This document shows, piece by piece, positions 26,609-35,530 of a stretch of 64,000 bases of DNA. Source of the DNA: Crossiella sp. CA-258035 (GTDB lineage Bacteria; Actinomycetota; Actinomycetes; Mycobacteriales; Pseudonocardiaceae); the NCBI RefSeq assembly GCF_030064675.1, contig NZ_CP116413.1, positions 6,790,001-6,854,000 on the forward strand. Direction: 5' to 3'. The translations under genes and the position numbers were made by a program. Within the stretch, counting starts at the first letter, position 1. Each line of letters starts with the position of its first letter. The notes under the pieces were generated by a model. The model was not told the DNA's origin. It did no database searches and worked only from the letters and a program-made list of their open reading frames with translations.

Positions 26609-27936
26609 CGCGACACCGCCAGGCTCGGCGCCTGCCCGGCGCGTTCCCGGAAAGCCCTGCGGCGCAGCAGGTTCAGCCGCACCAGTGCCCCGGCCTCGCG
26701 GAGCACCGCCGGCGCGGGCACGCCGGAGAGGACCTGGTTCAGCGCGGTGCGGGCCAGCCGAGTCGCGGTGAGCAGGGTGTCGGCGTCCCGCTTGTCCGCC
26801 ATGACCTCGTCCAGCCTGCGGACGCCGGTCGCGTCCAGCCCGCGGAAGAAGGCCTTGCGCAGCGCGCCGACCGGGGCCGCGTCGCCCAGCTCCTGGCTGT
26901 ACCAGAAGTTGGCCAGCTCGGCCTGGTCCCGCCGCCGCGCCCACTCCCGCAACCGTTCCGGCAGCGCCTGTTGATCGTCCCAAGTGGACAGCAGGGCGGT
27001 GGCCAGCGCGGCGGAGTTGCGCAGCGCGTCGGTGATGCCGTGACCGATGGTGGCGTCCTTGGCGTGCCCGGCGTCCCCTACCAGGGCCCAGCCCGGCCCG
27101 AAGGGCTGCCGGAAGAAGCACGGGTAGCCGATCATCCGGCGCAGCCCGCCCACCGGCTCGCCGCCGCTGGCCAGCTCGGCGATCTCCGGACTGACCCGCT
27201 CCACCCACGGCAGCAGCGCGTCCGCCCCGGTGCGCCGGAAGTCCTCCGGATCGCCCACCGGCGGCTGTGCGCACAGGTAGTACTCCTCCGCCCCGGTGGG
27301 CAGGATGTGCGCCAGCCGCGCGCCGACCCGGTGCCACAGCAGCACCCTGGGCAGCCGCTTGCCGCGGAAGTACCGCCACACCTGGCCGCGGCCGCTGCGG
27401 AAGGTCAGGTACTGGGTGGCGCGCACCCAGCGGGCCACCGGCGAGCTGCGCCCGTCCGCGCCGACCACCAGCCGGGCCCGCACCGGCCGCACCCGCCCGT
27501 CCTGGTCGGCGACCTCCACCCCGACCACCCGGTCGCGCTCGCGCAGCAGCCCGACCACCGGGCGGCCCAGGTGCACCTCCGCCCCGGCCGCGCGGGCCCG
27601 GTCCAGCAGCAGGTTGTCCAGCAGCTCACGCGGCGGGCACAGCCCGGGGTCGGCGGGGTGCCGGAAGGTCAGCCGCAGCTCGTCCAGGCGCACCTGGACC
27701 TCCGGCAGCGGCGGCACCCCGGCGGCCACCAAGTCGTCATAGACGCCTTCGGCGCGCAGGTCCTGGGTGCCGTGGAAGATGTGCGTGGACAGCGTCGGCC
27801 CGAGCTCAACCGCCCGCTCGTACACCGCAACCCGCAGCCCGGCCCTGGCCAGCCTGGCCGCCAGCGCGGCGCCCGCGACCCGGCCGCCGACCACCGCGAC
27901 GTCCACTGTGGACGTTGTTCTCGAGGACACCGCCAT
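26605..27936 (-). CDS. FAD-dependent monooxygenase (PHBH fold)
   Basis: A 443-residue flavin monooxygenase. The FAD site is VDVAVVGGRVAGAALAARLA near residue 10, the DG motif is RLVVGADGRSSPVARW, and the second FAD motif is GWALVGDAGHAKDATIGHG. It belongs with geranylgeranyl-reductase/halogenase-like and aromatic hydroxylase-like enzymes. ATG 27936 is chosen over a longer frame because AAGGGGC precedes it and the FAD motif then lies at the usual distance. First gene of the five-gene tailoring operon, divergent from the TetR gene. Confidence 0.85.
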   Translation of the reverse strand: MAVSSRTTSTVDVAVVGGRVAGAALAARLARAGLRVAVYERAVELGPTLSTHIFHGTQDLRAEGVYDDLVAAGVPPLPEVQVRLDELRLTFRHPADPGLCPPRELLDNLLLDRARAAGAEVHLGRPVVGLLRERDRVVGVEVADQDGRVRPVRARLVVGADGRSSPVARWVRATQYLTFRSGRGQVWRYFRGKRLPRVLLWHRVGARLAHILPTGAEEYYLCAQPPVGDPEDFRRTGADALLPWVERVSPEIAELASGGEPVGGLRRMIGYPCFFRQPFGPGWALVGDAGHAKDATIGHGITDALRNSAALATALLSTWDDQQALPERLREWARRRDQAELANFWYSQELGDAAPVGALRKAFFRGLDATGVRRLDEVMADKRDADTLLTATRLARTALNQVLSGVPAPAVLREAGALVRLNLLRRRAFRERAGQAPSLAVSR

Positions 27937-28050
27937 CACGCCCCTTCGTCTCACCGACACAGAGACCACGAGGTGGCGCAGCGGATACACCTGATCGCGG
28001 AGCGCGAGAAAGTTGCCGCCACCCGGTATCCAGCGGGCCGCGGGCCTGCT

Positions 28051-28066
28051 CTGTCAAGGCAGACAG
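28051..28066. promoter_or_regulatory. Putative TetR operator between the divergent genes
   Basis: CTGTC-AAGGCA-GACAG is a perfect inverted repeat with five-base arms, 20 bp upstream of the TetR start and within the divergent spacer serving the flavin monooxygenase operon. Its position fits autorepression plus control of the tailoring genes. Confidence 0.4.
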
Positions 28067-28085
28067 GCAGCCGAGCGGAGGACAC

Positions 28086-28733
28086 ATGGACACTCCCCTG
28101 GAGCAGAGCGCGCTCCACCGCCCGTGTGAGGGGCGGCGCAGGCGGATGGCCCCGGCCGCGCGGCGGGCGGAGCTGGTGGAGACCGCGATCAAGGTGATCA
28201 CCACGCACGGCGCCGGGATCAGCATGGACCAGCTGGCCGCCGCGGCCGGGGTGAGCAAACCCCTGCTGTACCACTACTTCTACGACAAGGCCGGACTGCT
28301 CAAAGCCGCGGGCGACCGGGCCACCGAGCTGATGCTGGCCAGGCTGCGGCCCGCGCTGGCCGGGCTGCGCGAGGCGGGCACCCGGCGGCAGTGGATCCGC
28401 GGCGCGGTGGAGGCCTACCTGGTGGTGATCATGGAGCACCAGTGGCTCTACCGGTTCGGCCTGAGCAACCCGGCCGGTCCGCGGGGCGGCCAGGCGGCCG
28501 ACCCGATCGTCACCGCGCTGGCCGACCTGCTCGGCGAGATCCCCGGCCTGAGCCCGTCCCCGCCGCCGGACCCGGTGCGCTACGCGCTGGCCGGGATGGT
28601 GCAGGCGGTGTGCCACTGGTGGCTGGAGCACCGGCGGCCGGGCCGGGCCCAGCTGCTGGACGAGCTGAGCCAGCTGCTCTGCCACACCGTGGACGGCGTG
28701 TGCGCGCTGACCGCGGCCCCGAGGACCGGATAG
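28086..28733 (+). CDS. TetR-family transcriptional regulator
   Basis: A 215-residue repressor. The N-terminal helix-turn-helix spans residues about 20-70 (RRAELVETAIKVI, then ISMDQLAAAAGVSKPLLYHYF), followed by an all-helical ligand domain with several tryptophans (VCHWWLEH). ATG 28086 has a GGAGG site eight bases upstream. It is divergent from the tailoring operon and probably controls it in response to a cluster intermediate or product. Confidence 0.9.
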   Translation: MDTPLEQSALHRPCEGRRRRMAPAARRAELVETAIKVITTHGAGISMDQLAAAAGVSKPLLYHYFYDKAGLLKAAGDRATELMLARLRPALAGLREAGTRRQWIRGAVEAYLVVIMEHQWLYRFGLSNPAGPRGGQAADPIVTALADLLGEIPGLSPSPPPDPVRYALAGMVQAVCHWWLEHRRPGRAQLLDELSQLLCHTVDGVCALTAAPRTG

Positions 28734-28783
28734 GCGGCCGGACCCCCAGACCGACGCCTGTCCACGGCAGGCGGCGGGGGACC

Positions 28784-29458
28784 GTGAATCCCACCGACCC
28801 GCGAGGTCCCCCGCCGCCCGCCGCGACACTGACCGAACCGAACATGGGTGCCACCGGGATGAACCATCGACAACCACCGCCCTCGGCCCGCTGCCGCTCC
28901 TGCGGCCACGAGCCACGGGCCTGGGCCACCGACAAGCTCACCGGCCTGCTGGACCGCTGGGGCTGGGATGCCGAGGCCGGGCGCGCGCTGGCCGCCGCCC
29001 GCCGCCGGGACGAGCCGGCCGCGCTGGTGCTGCTGGACCTCGACCACTTCAAGCGGATCAACGACACCCTGGGTCATCCGGCGGGCGACCGGGTGCTGCG
29101 CGCGGTCGCCTCGGTGCTGCGCCAGGTGTGCGAGCACGCGGTGCTGGGCCGCTACGGCGGGCACGGCGGCGACGAGTTCCTGGCCTTCCTGCCGGGGGCC
29201 GACCTGGGCACCGCCACCGCGCTGGCCGCCACGCTGCGCGCGGAGGTGGGCGCGTTGCAGGTCCCGGCCCGCACCGTGCGCGGCCCGCGCACCGTCACCG
29301 ACCTGACCGTCTCGGTCGGCCTGGCCACCCACTGCCCCGGCGCCCGCACCCGCCTCGCCGACCTGGTGCTGGCCGCGGACGCCGCGCTGCTGGCGGCCAA
29401 GCACGCCGGCCGGAACCGGGTGCATTGCGCACAACCCGCCCTCGGCCGCCCGGCCTGA
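28784..29458 (+). CDS. Soluble GGDEF-domain diguanylate cyclase
   Basis: About 224 residues with one GGDEF domain: LTGLLDRWGWDAE at its start, LLDLDHFKRINDTLGHPAGD, then the intact catalytic loop HGGDEFLAF, and SVGLA at the end. No membrane or PAS domain is present; a short N-terminal segment has CRSCGHEP, possibly a metal knuckle. It should make cyclic di-GMP, which in actinomycetes controls development. No RxxD inhibitory site is evident. The start is uncertain: GTG 28784 follows a G-rich site, and ATG 28844 or 28859 are alternatives. Confidence 0.8.
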   Translation: MNPTDPRGPPPPAATLTEPNMGATGMNHRQPPPSARCRSCGHEPRAWATDKLTGLLDRWGWDAEAGRALAAARRRDEPAALVLLDLDHFKRINDTLGHPAGDRVLRAVASVLRQVCEHAVLGRYGGHGGDEFLAFLPGADLGTATALAATLRAEVGALQVPARTVRGPRTVTDLTVSVGLATHCPGARTRLADLVLAADAALLAAKHAGRNRVHCAQPALGRPA

Positions 29459-29459
29459 G

Positions 29460-29984
29460 ATGAGCGAGACTGCTCCCATGACGGCTGCACCGGAAGACCG
29501 GGAGAACCTGACCTACAGCCTGTTCGGGGAGGCGGTCCGCGACCTCGCGCAGGCCATCGCCGACGACGGCTACGCCCCGGACATCATCCTGTCCATCGCC
29601 CGCGGCGGCCTGTTCGTGGCCGGTGGCCTGGGCTACGCGCTGGACGTGAAGAACCTGCACGTGATGAACGTGGAGTTCTACACCGGCGTGGGCACCACCC
29701 TGGACATGCCCGTCATGCTGCCGCCGGTGCCCAACGTCATCGACCTGTCCGGGGCGAAGGTGCTGGTCACCGACGACGTTGCGGACACCGGCAAGACCCT
29801 CAAGCTGGTGCACGACTTCTGCGCCGACACGGTGGCCGAGGTGCGCTGCGCGGTGATCTACGAGAAGCCGCACTCGCTGGTCAAGTGCGAGTACGTGTGG
29901 CGGCACACCGACCGGTGGATCAACTTCCCGTGGTCGGTGCAGCCCCCGGTGGTCCGCCGCGCGGGCCAGGTTCTGGACGCCTGA
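29460..29984 (+). CDS. Purine-type phosphoribosyltransferase
   Basis: A 174-residue type I phosphoribosyltransferase. The PRPP loop VLVTDDVADTGKTLK is near residue 102, and ILSIARGGLFVAGGL supplies the pyrophosphate loop. The C-terminal WRHTDRWINFPW segment is typical of the xanthine/hypoxanthine-guanine group. It would salvage a purine base with PRPP; the base is not decidable by eye. ATG 29460 begins one base after the GGDEF gene stop; ATG 29478 is an alternative. Confidence 0.85.
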   Translation: MSETAPMTAAPEDRENLTYSLFGEAVRDLAQAIADDGYAPDIILSIARGGLFVAGGLGYALDVKNLHVMNVEFYTGVGTTLDMPVMLPPVPNVIDLSGAKVLVTDDVADTGKTLKLVHDFCADTVAEVRCAVIYEKPHSLVKCEYVWRHTDRWINFPWSVQPPVVRRAGQVLDA

Positions 29985-29992
29985 GCCACCCC

Positions 29993-30023
29993 GGCCGGGG
30001 CGCGCCCGAGGCCAGCCCCGGCC
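29993..30023. terminator. Bidirectional terminator between convergent genes
   Basis: GGCCGGGGC pairs perfectly with GCCCCGGCC over a 13-base loop, between the phosphoribosyltransferase stop and the stop of the opposing LysR gene. Confidence 0.5.
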
Positions 30024-30039
30024 CCCACGCCCGCCCCGC

Positions 30040-30876
30040 CTACGGCCACCGCGCCGCGATGATCAGCTCCGCCAACGCCGCCGCCGGTCCGTGCCCGGCC
30101 CGCCTGCCGCCCAGCACCGCGAAGTCCACCTCCGCCAGTGGCGGCAGCTCCCCCTCCACCGGCACCAGCCCCTCCGGCACCACCGACCGGGCGAACACCG
30201 CCACCCCCAGCCCGGCCAGCGCCGCCGCCCGCAACCCGTTGAGCCGGTCGCTCCAGCAGCCGATCCGCCACTGCATCCCGCAGGCGCGCAACGCTTCCAG
30301 CGCCCGCGCCCTGGTCAGGCTCGGCTCCGGGTAGACCACCAGCGGCACCGGCTCCCCCTTGGTCAGCCGCAGCCCCGGCCTGCCCACCCACACCAGCGGC
30401 TCCCGCCACAGCAGGTGCCCGTCGGCCTCGGTGCGGCGCTTGGCCAGCACCAGGTCCAGGCCGCCCGCGGCGAGCCGGTCGTGCAGCAGGCTGCTCAGCT
30501 CGACGGTCAGCTCCAGGTCGACCAGCGGGTGGGTGGCCCGGAAGCGGCGCAGGGTCGCCGGGAGGTGGCCCAGCACCAGGTCCTCGCACACGCCCAGGCG
30601 CACCTTGCCGCGCAGCTCCGGCCGGGCGAAGTAGGCCATGGCCAGGCGTTCCTGCTCCAGGATGTTGTGCGCGAACCCGGTCAGCGCCTCGCCGTCGCCG
30701 GTCAGCTTGACCGAATGGGTGTCCCGCACGAACAGCTGCCTGCCGGTGGCCTGCTCCAGCCTGCGCACGTGCTGGCTGACCGTGGACTGGCCGAGGCACA
30801 GCCGCCTGGCCGCCTCGGTGAAGCCGCCGGTCTCGGCGACGGCGAGGAAGCTGCGCAGCCACACCGGGTCAAGCAC
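30040..30876 (-). CDS. LysR-family transcriptional regulator
   Basis: A 278-residue LysR regulator. Residues 1-60 hold the winged helix (LRSFLAVAETGGFTEAARRL, then QSTVSQHVRRLEQATGRQLF), followed by a periplasmic-binding-like effector domain that starts KVRLGVCEDLVLGHLP. The regulated gene is not obvious: the divergent HxlR gene begins 268 bp away. That spacer holds an AT-richer stretch with GATCATGATC (31083-31092) but no clear T-N11-A site. Confidence 0.9.
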   Translation of the reverse strand: MLDPVWLRSFLAVAETGGFTEAARRLCLGQSTVSQHVRRLEQATGRQLFVRDTHSVKLTGDGEALTGFAHNILEQERLAMAYFARPELRGKVRLGVCEDLVLGHLPATLRRFRATHPLVDLELTVELSSLLHDRLAAGGLDLVLAKRRTEADGHLLWREPLVWVGRPGLRLTKGEPVPLVVYPEPSLTRARALEALRACGMQWRIGCWSDRLNGLRAAALAGLGVAVFARSVVPEGLVPVEGELPPLAEVDFAVLGGRRAGHGPAAALAELIIAARWP

Positions 30877-31131
30877 GGGTCTGTCCCGTCAACTCTCGCA
30901 CCGCACCGGCCTACCACGACGGGCGGAGCGTGGCAGGCCGGTGCGCCGGAACCCGCGTCCTCCGGCGGCTGGAGGCCGTCGGCCGGACGATCTCCGGGAT
31001 GGCGGGAGGCGCCGGGCACTCCCGTGGCGGATCATCTGCACAGGACATCCTCCCGCCGGGGACCACCGCCGGAAAGCAGTCGATCATGATCACTGTTATC
31101 GCGAAGCCCGATGGGCGGCCCGCTCGGGCAC

Positions 31132-31137
31132 TACCCT
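31132..31137 (+). promoter_or_regulatory. -10 element of a leaderless promoter
   Basis: TACCCT ends seven bases before the HxlR start codon at 31145, so transcription would begin at or one base before the ATG. No ribosome-binding site precedes the ATG, which supports a leaderless message. Confidence 0.45.
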
Positions 31138-31144
31138 GGCCGCC

Positions 31145-31480
31145 ATGGCGGAGGACGCTGCCGGGGACCGGAGCTGCGACGGCGCGCTGGTCAGGGTGTT
31201 CGCGCTGCTCGGGAAGCGGTGGAACGGAGTGATCATCGGAACCCTGGCCACCGGTCCCGCCGGGTTCGCCGAGCTGCGCAGGGCCATCGGCGGGATCAGC
31301 GACTCGATGCTCTCGGACCGGCTCACCGAGCTGGCCTCGGCCGGACTGGTACTCCGCGAGGTCAGGGACGGCCCGCCGCTGGCGGTCTCCTACCGGCTCA
31401 GCGACCGGGGCGCCGCGCTGCTGCCCGCGCTGGACGAGCTGGCCAGGTGGGCCGCGAACCACCTGCCCACCGACTGCTGA
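31145..31480 (+). CDS. HxlR-type winged-helix regulator
   Basis: A 111-residue HxlR-family regulator with FALLGKRWNGVIIGTLATGPAGFAEL and ISDSMLSDRLTELASAGLVLRE, the conserved helix-turn-helix. Such proteins often sense electrophiles or quinones as dimers; the only cysteines here are in DRSC near the start and the last residue. It is followed one base later by an AfsR-like ATPase, so the two are co-transcribed. Confidence 0.9.
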   Translation: MAEDAAGDRSCDGALVRVFALLGKRWNGVIIGTLATGPAGFAELRRAIGGISDSMLSDRLTELASAGLVLREVRDGPPLAVSYRLSDRGAALLPALDELARWAANHLPTDC

Positions 31481-31481
31481 G

Positions 31482-34394
31482 ATGCGCTTCGGCATCCTCG
31501 GCCCGGTCCAGGCCACCCAGCCCGACGGCACGCCCGTGGAGCTCGGCGGTCCCAAGGTCCGCGCCCTGCTCGCGCTGCTGGCCGCCGGGGCCGGGCGGAT
31601 CGTGCCCGCCGAGACGCTCCTGGACGGCCTGTACGCCGACGACCCACCGGAGGGCGCGGCCAACGCCTTGCAGTCCCAGGTCTCCCGCCTGCGCAGGGCC
31701 TTAGGTTCCGGACTTGTCGAGTTTCACCCGACCGGGTACCGGCTGGCGGTCGACCCGGCCGAGGTGGACGCACACCGGTTCGCCGCACTGGCCGCCGACG
31801 GCCGCGCCGCGCTGCGCCGGGGCGAGCCCGCCACCGCCGAGGCCCTGCTGGCCGAGGCCCTGGCCCTGTGGCGCGGCGACCTGCCTGCCGAGCTCGGCCC
31901 CAGCCGCTGGCCCGAGCTGCGGCTGACCGCGATCGAGGACCACGCCGAGGCCGCGCTCGCCCTCGGCCGCACCGGCCTGGCCCCGGTGCTGCGCGAACAG
32001 CTCGGCGCGCACCCGCTGCGGGAACGCCTGTGGGCGCTGCTGGTCCGCGCCCTGCTCGCCGACGGCCACCCGGCCGAAGCCCTGGCCGCCTTCGAGCAGG
32101 CCAGGACCCGCCTCGCGGAGGAGCTCGGCGCCGACCCCTCGGCCGAGCTCGCCGAAGCGCACCGCCTCGCCCTGCGCGGCGACCACCAGCGGCGCACCCC
32201 GCCACCGGCCCAGCTGACCAGCTTCGTCGGCCGCGCCGAGGACCTGCGGCAGGTCCGCGAGCTGCTGAGACAGCACCGCCTGGTCACCCTCACCGGACCC
32301 GGCGGCGCGGGCAAGACCCGGCTGGCCATCGAGGCCGCCGCCGGGACCCCGGCCTGCTTCGTCGCCCTCGCCCCGCTCACCGACCAGGCCGACCTGCCCC
32401 GCGCCCTGCTCGCCGCCCTCGGCGCGCGCGAGGGCACGCGGGACCCCCTCGACCGGTTGCGCGCCGCGCTGGCCGACCGGCCGCCGCTGCTCGTGCTGGA
32501 CAACTGCGAACACCTCATCCAACCCGTCGCCGACCTCACCGCCGACCTGCTGCACGCACTACCCGAGCTGCGCGTGCTGGCCACCAGCCGGGAAGGGCTC
32601 GGCATCACCGGCGAGGCCCGCCACCCGGTGCCCAGCCTGGACCGCGCGGCCGCGGTCGAACTGTTCACCCAGCGCGCCCGCGCCGCCGACCCCGCGCACG
32701 ACCCGGCCGCGCACCCTGATCAGGTCGAGCACATCTGCCAGGCCCTGGACGGCCTGCCCCTGGCCATCGAACTGGCCGCGGCCAGGGTCCGCGGCCTGCC
32801 CGTGCCGGAGATCGCGGCCCGGCTGGACGACCGGTTCGCGCTGCTGGCCAAGGGCGAACGCACCGCGGCCGCCCGGCACCGCAGCCTGCGCGGCGTGGTC
32901 GAGTGGAGCTGGGACCTGCTCGACGGACCCGAGCGGGTGCTGGCCGGCCGGTTCACCGTCTTCGCCGGTGGCGGCACCCTGGACGCGGTGACCGAGGTGT
33001 GCGCCGCGCCCGACCTGCTGGACGCGCTCACCGGCCTGGTGGACAAGTCCCTGCTGACCAGGACCGGTGACCGGTACCGGATGCCGGAGACCATCCGCGC
33101 CTTCTGCACCGAACGCCTCGCCGACGCCGGGGACACCGACCGCCTCCGCCACGCGCACGCCGCGCACTTCCTGGCCCTGGCGCAGGCGGCCTCACCCAGG
33201 CTGCTGCGCGCCGAACAGCTCGACTGGCTGGCCCGCCTGGACGCCGACTACGACAACCTCGTCGCCGCCCTGCGCTGGACCAGCGCCACCGACCCGCCGA
33301 CCGCGCTGCGCCTGGCCACCGCGCTCGCCCCCTACTGGTGGCTGCGCGGCCGCCGCGCCGAGGGCGCCCGCCTGACCGCGCCGCTGACCAGCCTGCTGGG
33401 CGCCACCGCCCCGCCAGAACTGGCCGAGGAGTACTCGGTCTGCGTGCTCACCACCGCCTTCGGCAGCCCGGACCCGGCCCCGCTGCGCCCGCAGTTGGAC
33501 GAGGTCCGCCGCCTGCTGGAGGCGCGCACCAGCGCGCCCCGGCAGCCCCTGCTCTGGGTGCTGTGGGCGATGGTCGAGGGCCCGCCCGCCGACCTCGCGG
33601 CGACCGCCCGCCAGTACGGCGCGATGTTCGACGCCGACCCGTGGAGCGCCGCGCTGCACGGCCTCAGCAACGGCGTGGTCGCCATCTACCGCGGCGACCC
33701 CGCGGCGGGCGAGGCGCTGCTGACCGTGGCGCTGGCCCGGTTCCGCGCCCTCGGCGAACGCTGGGCCATGATCCAAGCCCTCGGCGACCTCGCGACACTG
33801 GCCGAAGGCCGCGGCGACCGCGCGCACGCGCACGCCCTCTACGCCGAAGCCATCACCCTGGCCCGCGAGCTGGGCGCCACCGAGGAAGCCGCGGACCTGC
33901 TCAACCGCCGCGCCGCCGGCCACCTGGCACACGACGACCTGGCCGCCGCCCGCGCAGACCTCGCCCAGGTCGCACTGCTGGGCCGCCAGGCCGGGGCTCC
34001 CGACTGGGTGGCCACCGCACAGCTGGGTCAGGCCGAGCTGGCCCGCCGCACCGGCGACCTCGACCAGGCCCGAGCGCTCTGCGCCCAAGCCCTCGCCGCC
34101 AGCCCACCCGGCACGTTCGCCGCCGAGGAACTGCGCTGCCACACCCAGACCACCCTGGCCCGCATCGAATGTGCCACAGGTCACCCCGAATCAGCAAAAC
34201 CGCTGCTCAAGGAAGCTTTCGCGGTCGCGGTGGCCCGCCGCAACCTGCCGGCGCTGGCCTCCATCCTGACCGTGCTGGCCGAGCTCACCGGCTCCGCCGC
34301 GCTGCACGAGGCCGCCGCCACCCTCAACACCCCGGCCCCGCCGCCGGCCGCCGCGGACGAGGCCATCGCGCTGGCTGCCCGGCACCTGGCCTGA
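31482..34394 (+). CDS. BTAD/NB-ARC/TPR regulator (SARP-ATPase type)
   Basis: A 970-residue regulator. Residues 1-85 resemble an OmpR-type winged helix, 90-235 the BTAD domain, followed by an ATPase domain with Walker A LTGPGGAGKTRLA near residue 272 and Walker B LLVLDNCEH, and a TPR-rich C-terminal third. It resembles the large AfsR/LuxR-like regulators that pair DNA binding with a nucleotide switch. It begins one base after the HxlR stop; no biosynthetic genes are adjacent, so its targets are unknown. Confidence 0.9.
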   Translation: MRFGILGPVQATQPDGTPVELGGPKVRALLALLAAGAGRIVPAETLLDGLYADDPPEGAANALQSQVSRLRRALGSGLVEFHPTGYRLAVDPAEVDAHRFAALAADGRAALRRGEPATAEALLAEALALWRGDLPAELGPSRWPELRLTAIEDHAEAALALGRTGLAPVLREQLGAHPLRERLWALLVRALLADGHPAEALAAFEQARTRLAEELGADPSAELAEAHRLALRGDHQRRTPPPAQLTSFVGRAEDLRQVRELLRQHRLVTLTGPGGAGKTRLAIEAAAGTPACFVALAPLTDQADLPRALLAALGAREGTRDPLDRLRAALADRPPLLVLDNCEHLIQPVADLTADLLHALPELRVLATSREGLGITGEARHPVPSLDRAAAVELFTQRARAADPAHDPAAHPDQVEHICQALDGLPLAIELAAARVRGLPVPEIAARLDDRFALLAKGERTAAARHRSLRGVVEWSWDLLDGPERVLAGRFTVFAGGGTLDAVTEVCAAPDLLDALTGLVDKSLLTRTGDRYRMPETIRAFCTERLADAGDTDRLRHAHAAHFLALAQAASPRLLRAEQLDWLARLDADYDNLVAALRWTSATDPPTALRLATALAPYWWLRGRRAEGARLTAPLTSLLGATAPPELAEEYSVCVLTTAFGSPDPAPLRPQLDEVRRLLEARTSAPRQPLLWVLWAMVEGPPADLAATARQYGAMFDADPWSAALHGLSNGVVAIYRGDPAAGEALLTVALARFRALGERWAMIQALGDLATLAEGRGDRAHAHALYAEAITLARELGATEEAADLLNRRAAGHLAHDDLAAARADLAQVALLGRQAGAPDWVATAQLGQAELARRTGDLDQARALCAQALAASPPGTFAAEELRCHTQTTLARIECATGHPESAKPLLKEAFAVAVARRNLPALASILTVLAELTGSAALHEAAATLNTPAPPPAAADEAIALAARHLA

Positions 34395-34403
34395 CCCCGC
34401 GCG

Positions 34404-34877
34404 CTACTCCGTGGGGCAGCCGGAGGACTCGATGTTGGCCAGCAGGCGCTCGCACAGCGCGGTGAGCTCGGCCACCTGGGCGTTGTCCAGCGCGTCGAAG
34501 ACCAGCCGCCGGACCACCGCCACGTGGCCGGGGGCCGCGCCCTCGATGGCCGCCTTGCCCGCCTCGGTGAGCTGGATGAACGCGCCGCGCTTGTCCTCGG
34601 GACAGCCCGCCCTGGCCACCAGCCCACGCTTCTGCATCCGGCCGAGCTGGTGCGAGACCCGGCTCTTCTCCCAGTTCAGCAGCTTGGCCAGCTCCAGGAT
34701 CCGGATCCGGGGCTCGGGCAGCTCGCTCAGCCGGACCAGCACCTCGAACTCGGCCAGCGAGAGGTCCGAGTCGACCTGCAGCTGACGCCCGATGCGCACG
34801 GTCAGCTCGGCGTGCACGCGCAGGAACGCGCGCCAGGCCTGCTGCTGGGACTCCTCAAGCCACTCGATGTCGGTCAC
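34404..34877 (-). CDS. MarR-family transcriptional regulator
   Basis: A 157-residue MarR repressor with the winged helix LSLAEFEVLVRLSELPEPRIRILELAKLL and KSRVSHQLGRMQKRGLV, then the wing with EDKRGAFIQLTEAG. Two near-identical palindromes lie between it and the divergent YceI gene, and the first contains that gene's -35 element, so it very likely represses YceI and itself. Its end is nine bases from the convergent AfsR-like gene. Confidence 0.9.
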   Translation of the reverse strand: MTDIEWLEESQQQAWRAFLRVHAELTVRIGRQLQVDSDLSLAEFEVLVRLSELPEPRIRILELAKLLNWEKSRVSHQLGRMQKRGLVARAGCPEDKRGAFIQLTEAGKAAIEGAAPGHVAVVRRLVFDALDNAQVAELTALCERLLANIESSGCPTE

Positions 34878-34897
34878 AGCCGGGAGTCTACCGGAAT

Positions 34898-34946
34898 AGT
34901 TGACACATCAACTGTGGTTGTGCAGGATGTAGATGACACATCAACC
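34898..34946 (+). promoter_or_regulatory. YceI promoter with two MarR-type operators
   Basis: AGTTGACACATCAACT (34898-34913) is a perfect palindrome around CACA and contains the -35 hexamer TTGACA (34900-34905). A 17-bp spacer leads to CAGGAT (34923-34928) as -10. A second copy, AGATGACACATCAACC (34931-34946), covers the expected start site. The two sites are 33 bp apart, three helical turns, on one face of the DNA. Confidence 0.7.
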
Positions 34947-34959
34947 AAAGGAGCTCCCG

Positions 34960-35514
34960 ATGACCAGCACCCTCTCCCTCAGCGAACTGACCGGCGACTA
35001 CGCGATCGACGCCGCGCACAGCCGGGTCGGCTTCGTGGCCAGGCACGCGATGGTGACCAAGGTCCGCGGCGCCTTCAACGAGTTCGACGGCCGGATCAAG
35101 ATCGACGGTGACAACCCGGCCAACTCCTCGGTCGCGGTCACCATCAACGCCGCCAGCATCGACACCCGCAACGCCCAGCGCGACGAGCACCTGCGCGGCA
35201 GCGACTTCCTGGAGCTGGAGAAGTTCCCGGAGATCCGGTTCGTCTCCACCTCGGTGGCCCAGGACGGCGAGGACTTCGCACTCACCGGCGACCTGACCAT
35301 CAAGGACGTCACCCGCTCGGTGACCATCGAGTTCACCTTCGAGGGCACCGCCAAGGACCCGTTCGGCAACACCAGGGCCGGCTTCGAGGGCACCACCACC
35401 ATCTCCCGCAAGGACTTCGGCATCACCTGGAACGCCGCACTGGAGACCGGTGGCGTGCTGGTCAGCGACAAGATCGTGCTGGAGTTCGAGGTCTCCGCGG
35501 TCCGCGCCGCCTGA
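34960..35514 (+). CDS. YceI-family lipid-binding protein
   Basis: A 184-residue lipocalin-like beta-barrel of the YceI family: GDYAIDAAHSRVGFVARHAMVTKVRG at the start, then HLRGSDFLELEKFPEIRF and the repeated beta strands to the end. Family members bind isoprenoid-type lipids. No signal peptide is seen, so this copy is cytosolic. ATG 34960 has AAAGGAG upstream; an in-frame ATG at 34933 lies inside the promoter and is rejected. Regulated by the divergent MarR gene. Confidence 0.9.
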   Translation: MTSTLSLSELTGDYAIDAAHSRVGFVARHAMVTKVRGAFNEFDGRIKIDGDNPANSSVAVTINAASIDTRNAQRDEHLRGSDFLELEKFPEIRFVSTSVAQDGEDFALTGDLTIKDVTRSVTIEFTFEGTAKDPFGNTRAGFEGTTTISRKDFGITWNAALETGGVLVSDKIVLEFEVSAVRAA

Positions 35515-35530
35515 CTCTCCCTTTCAGACT

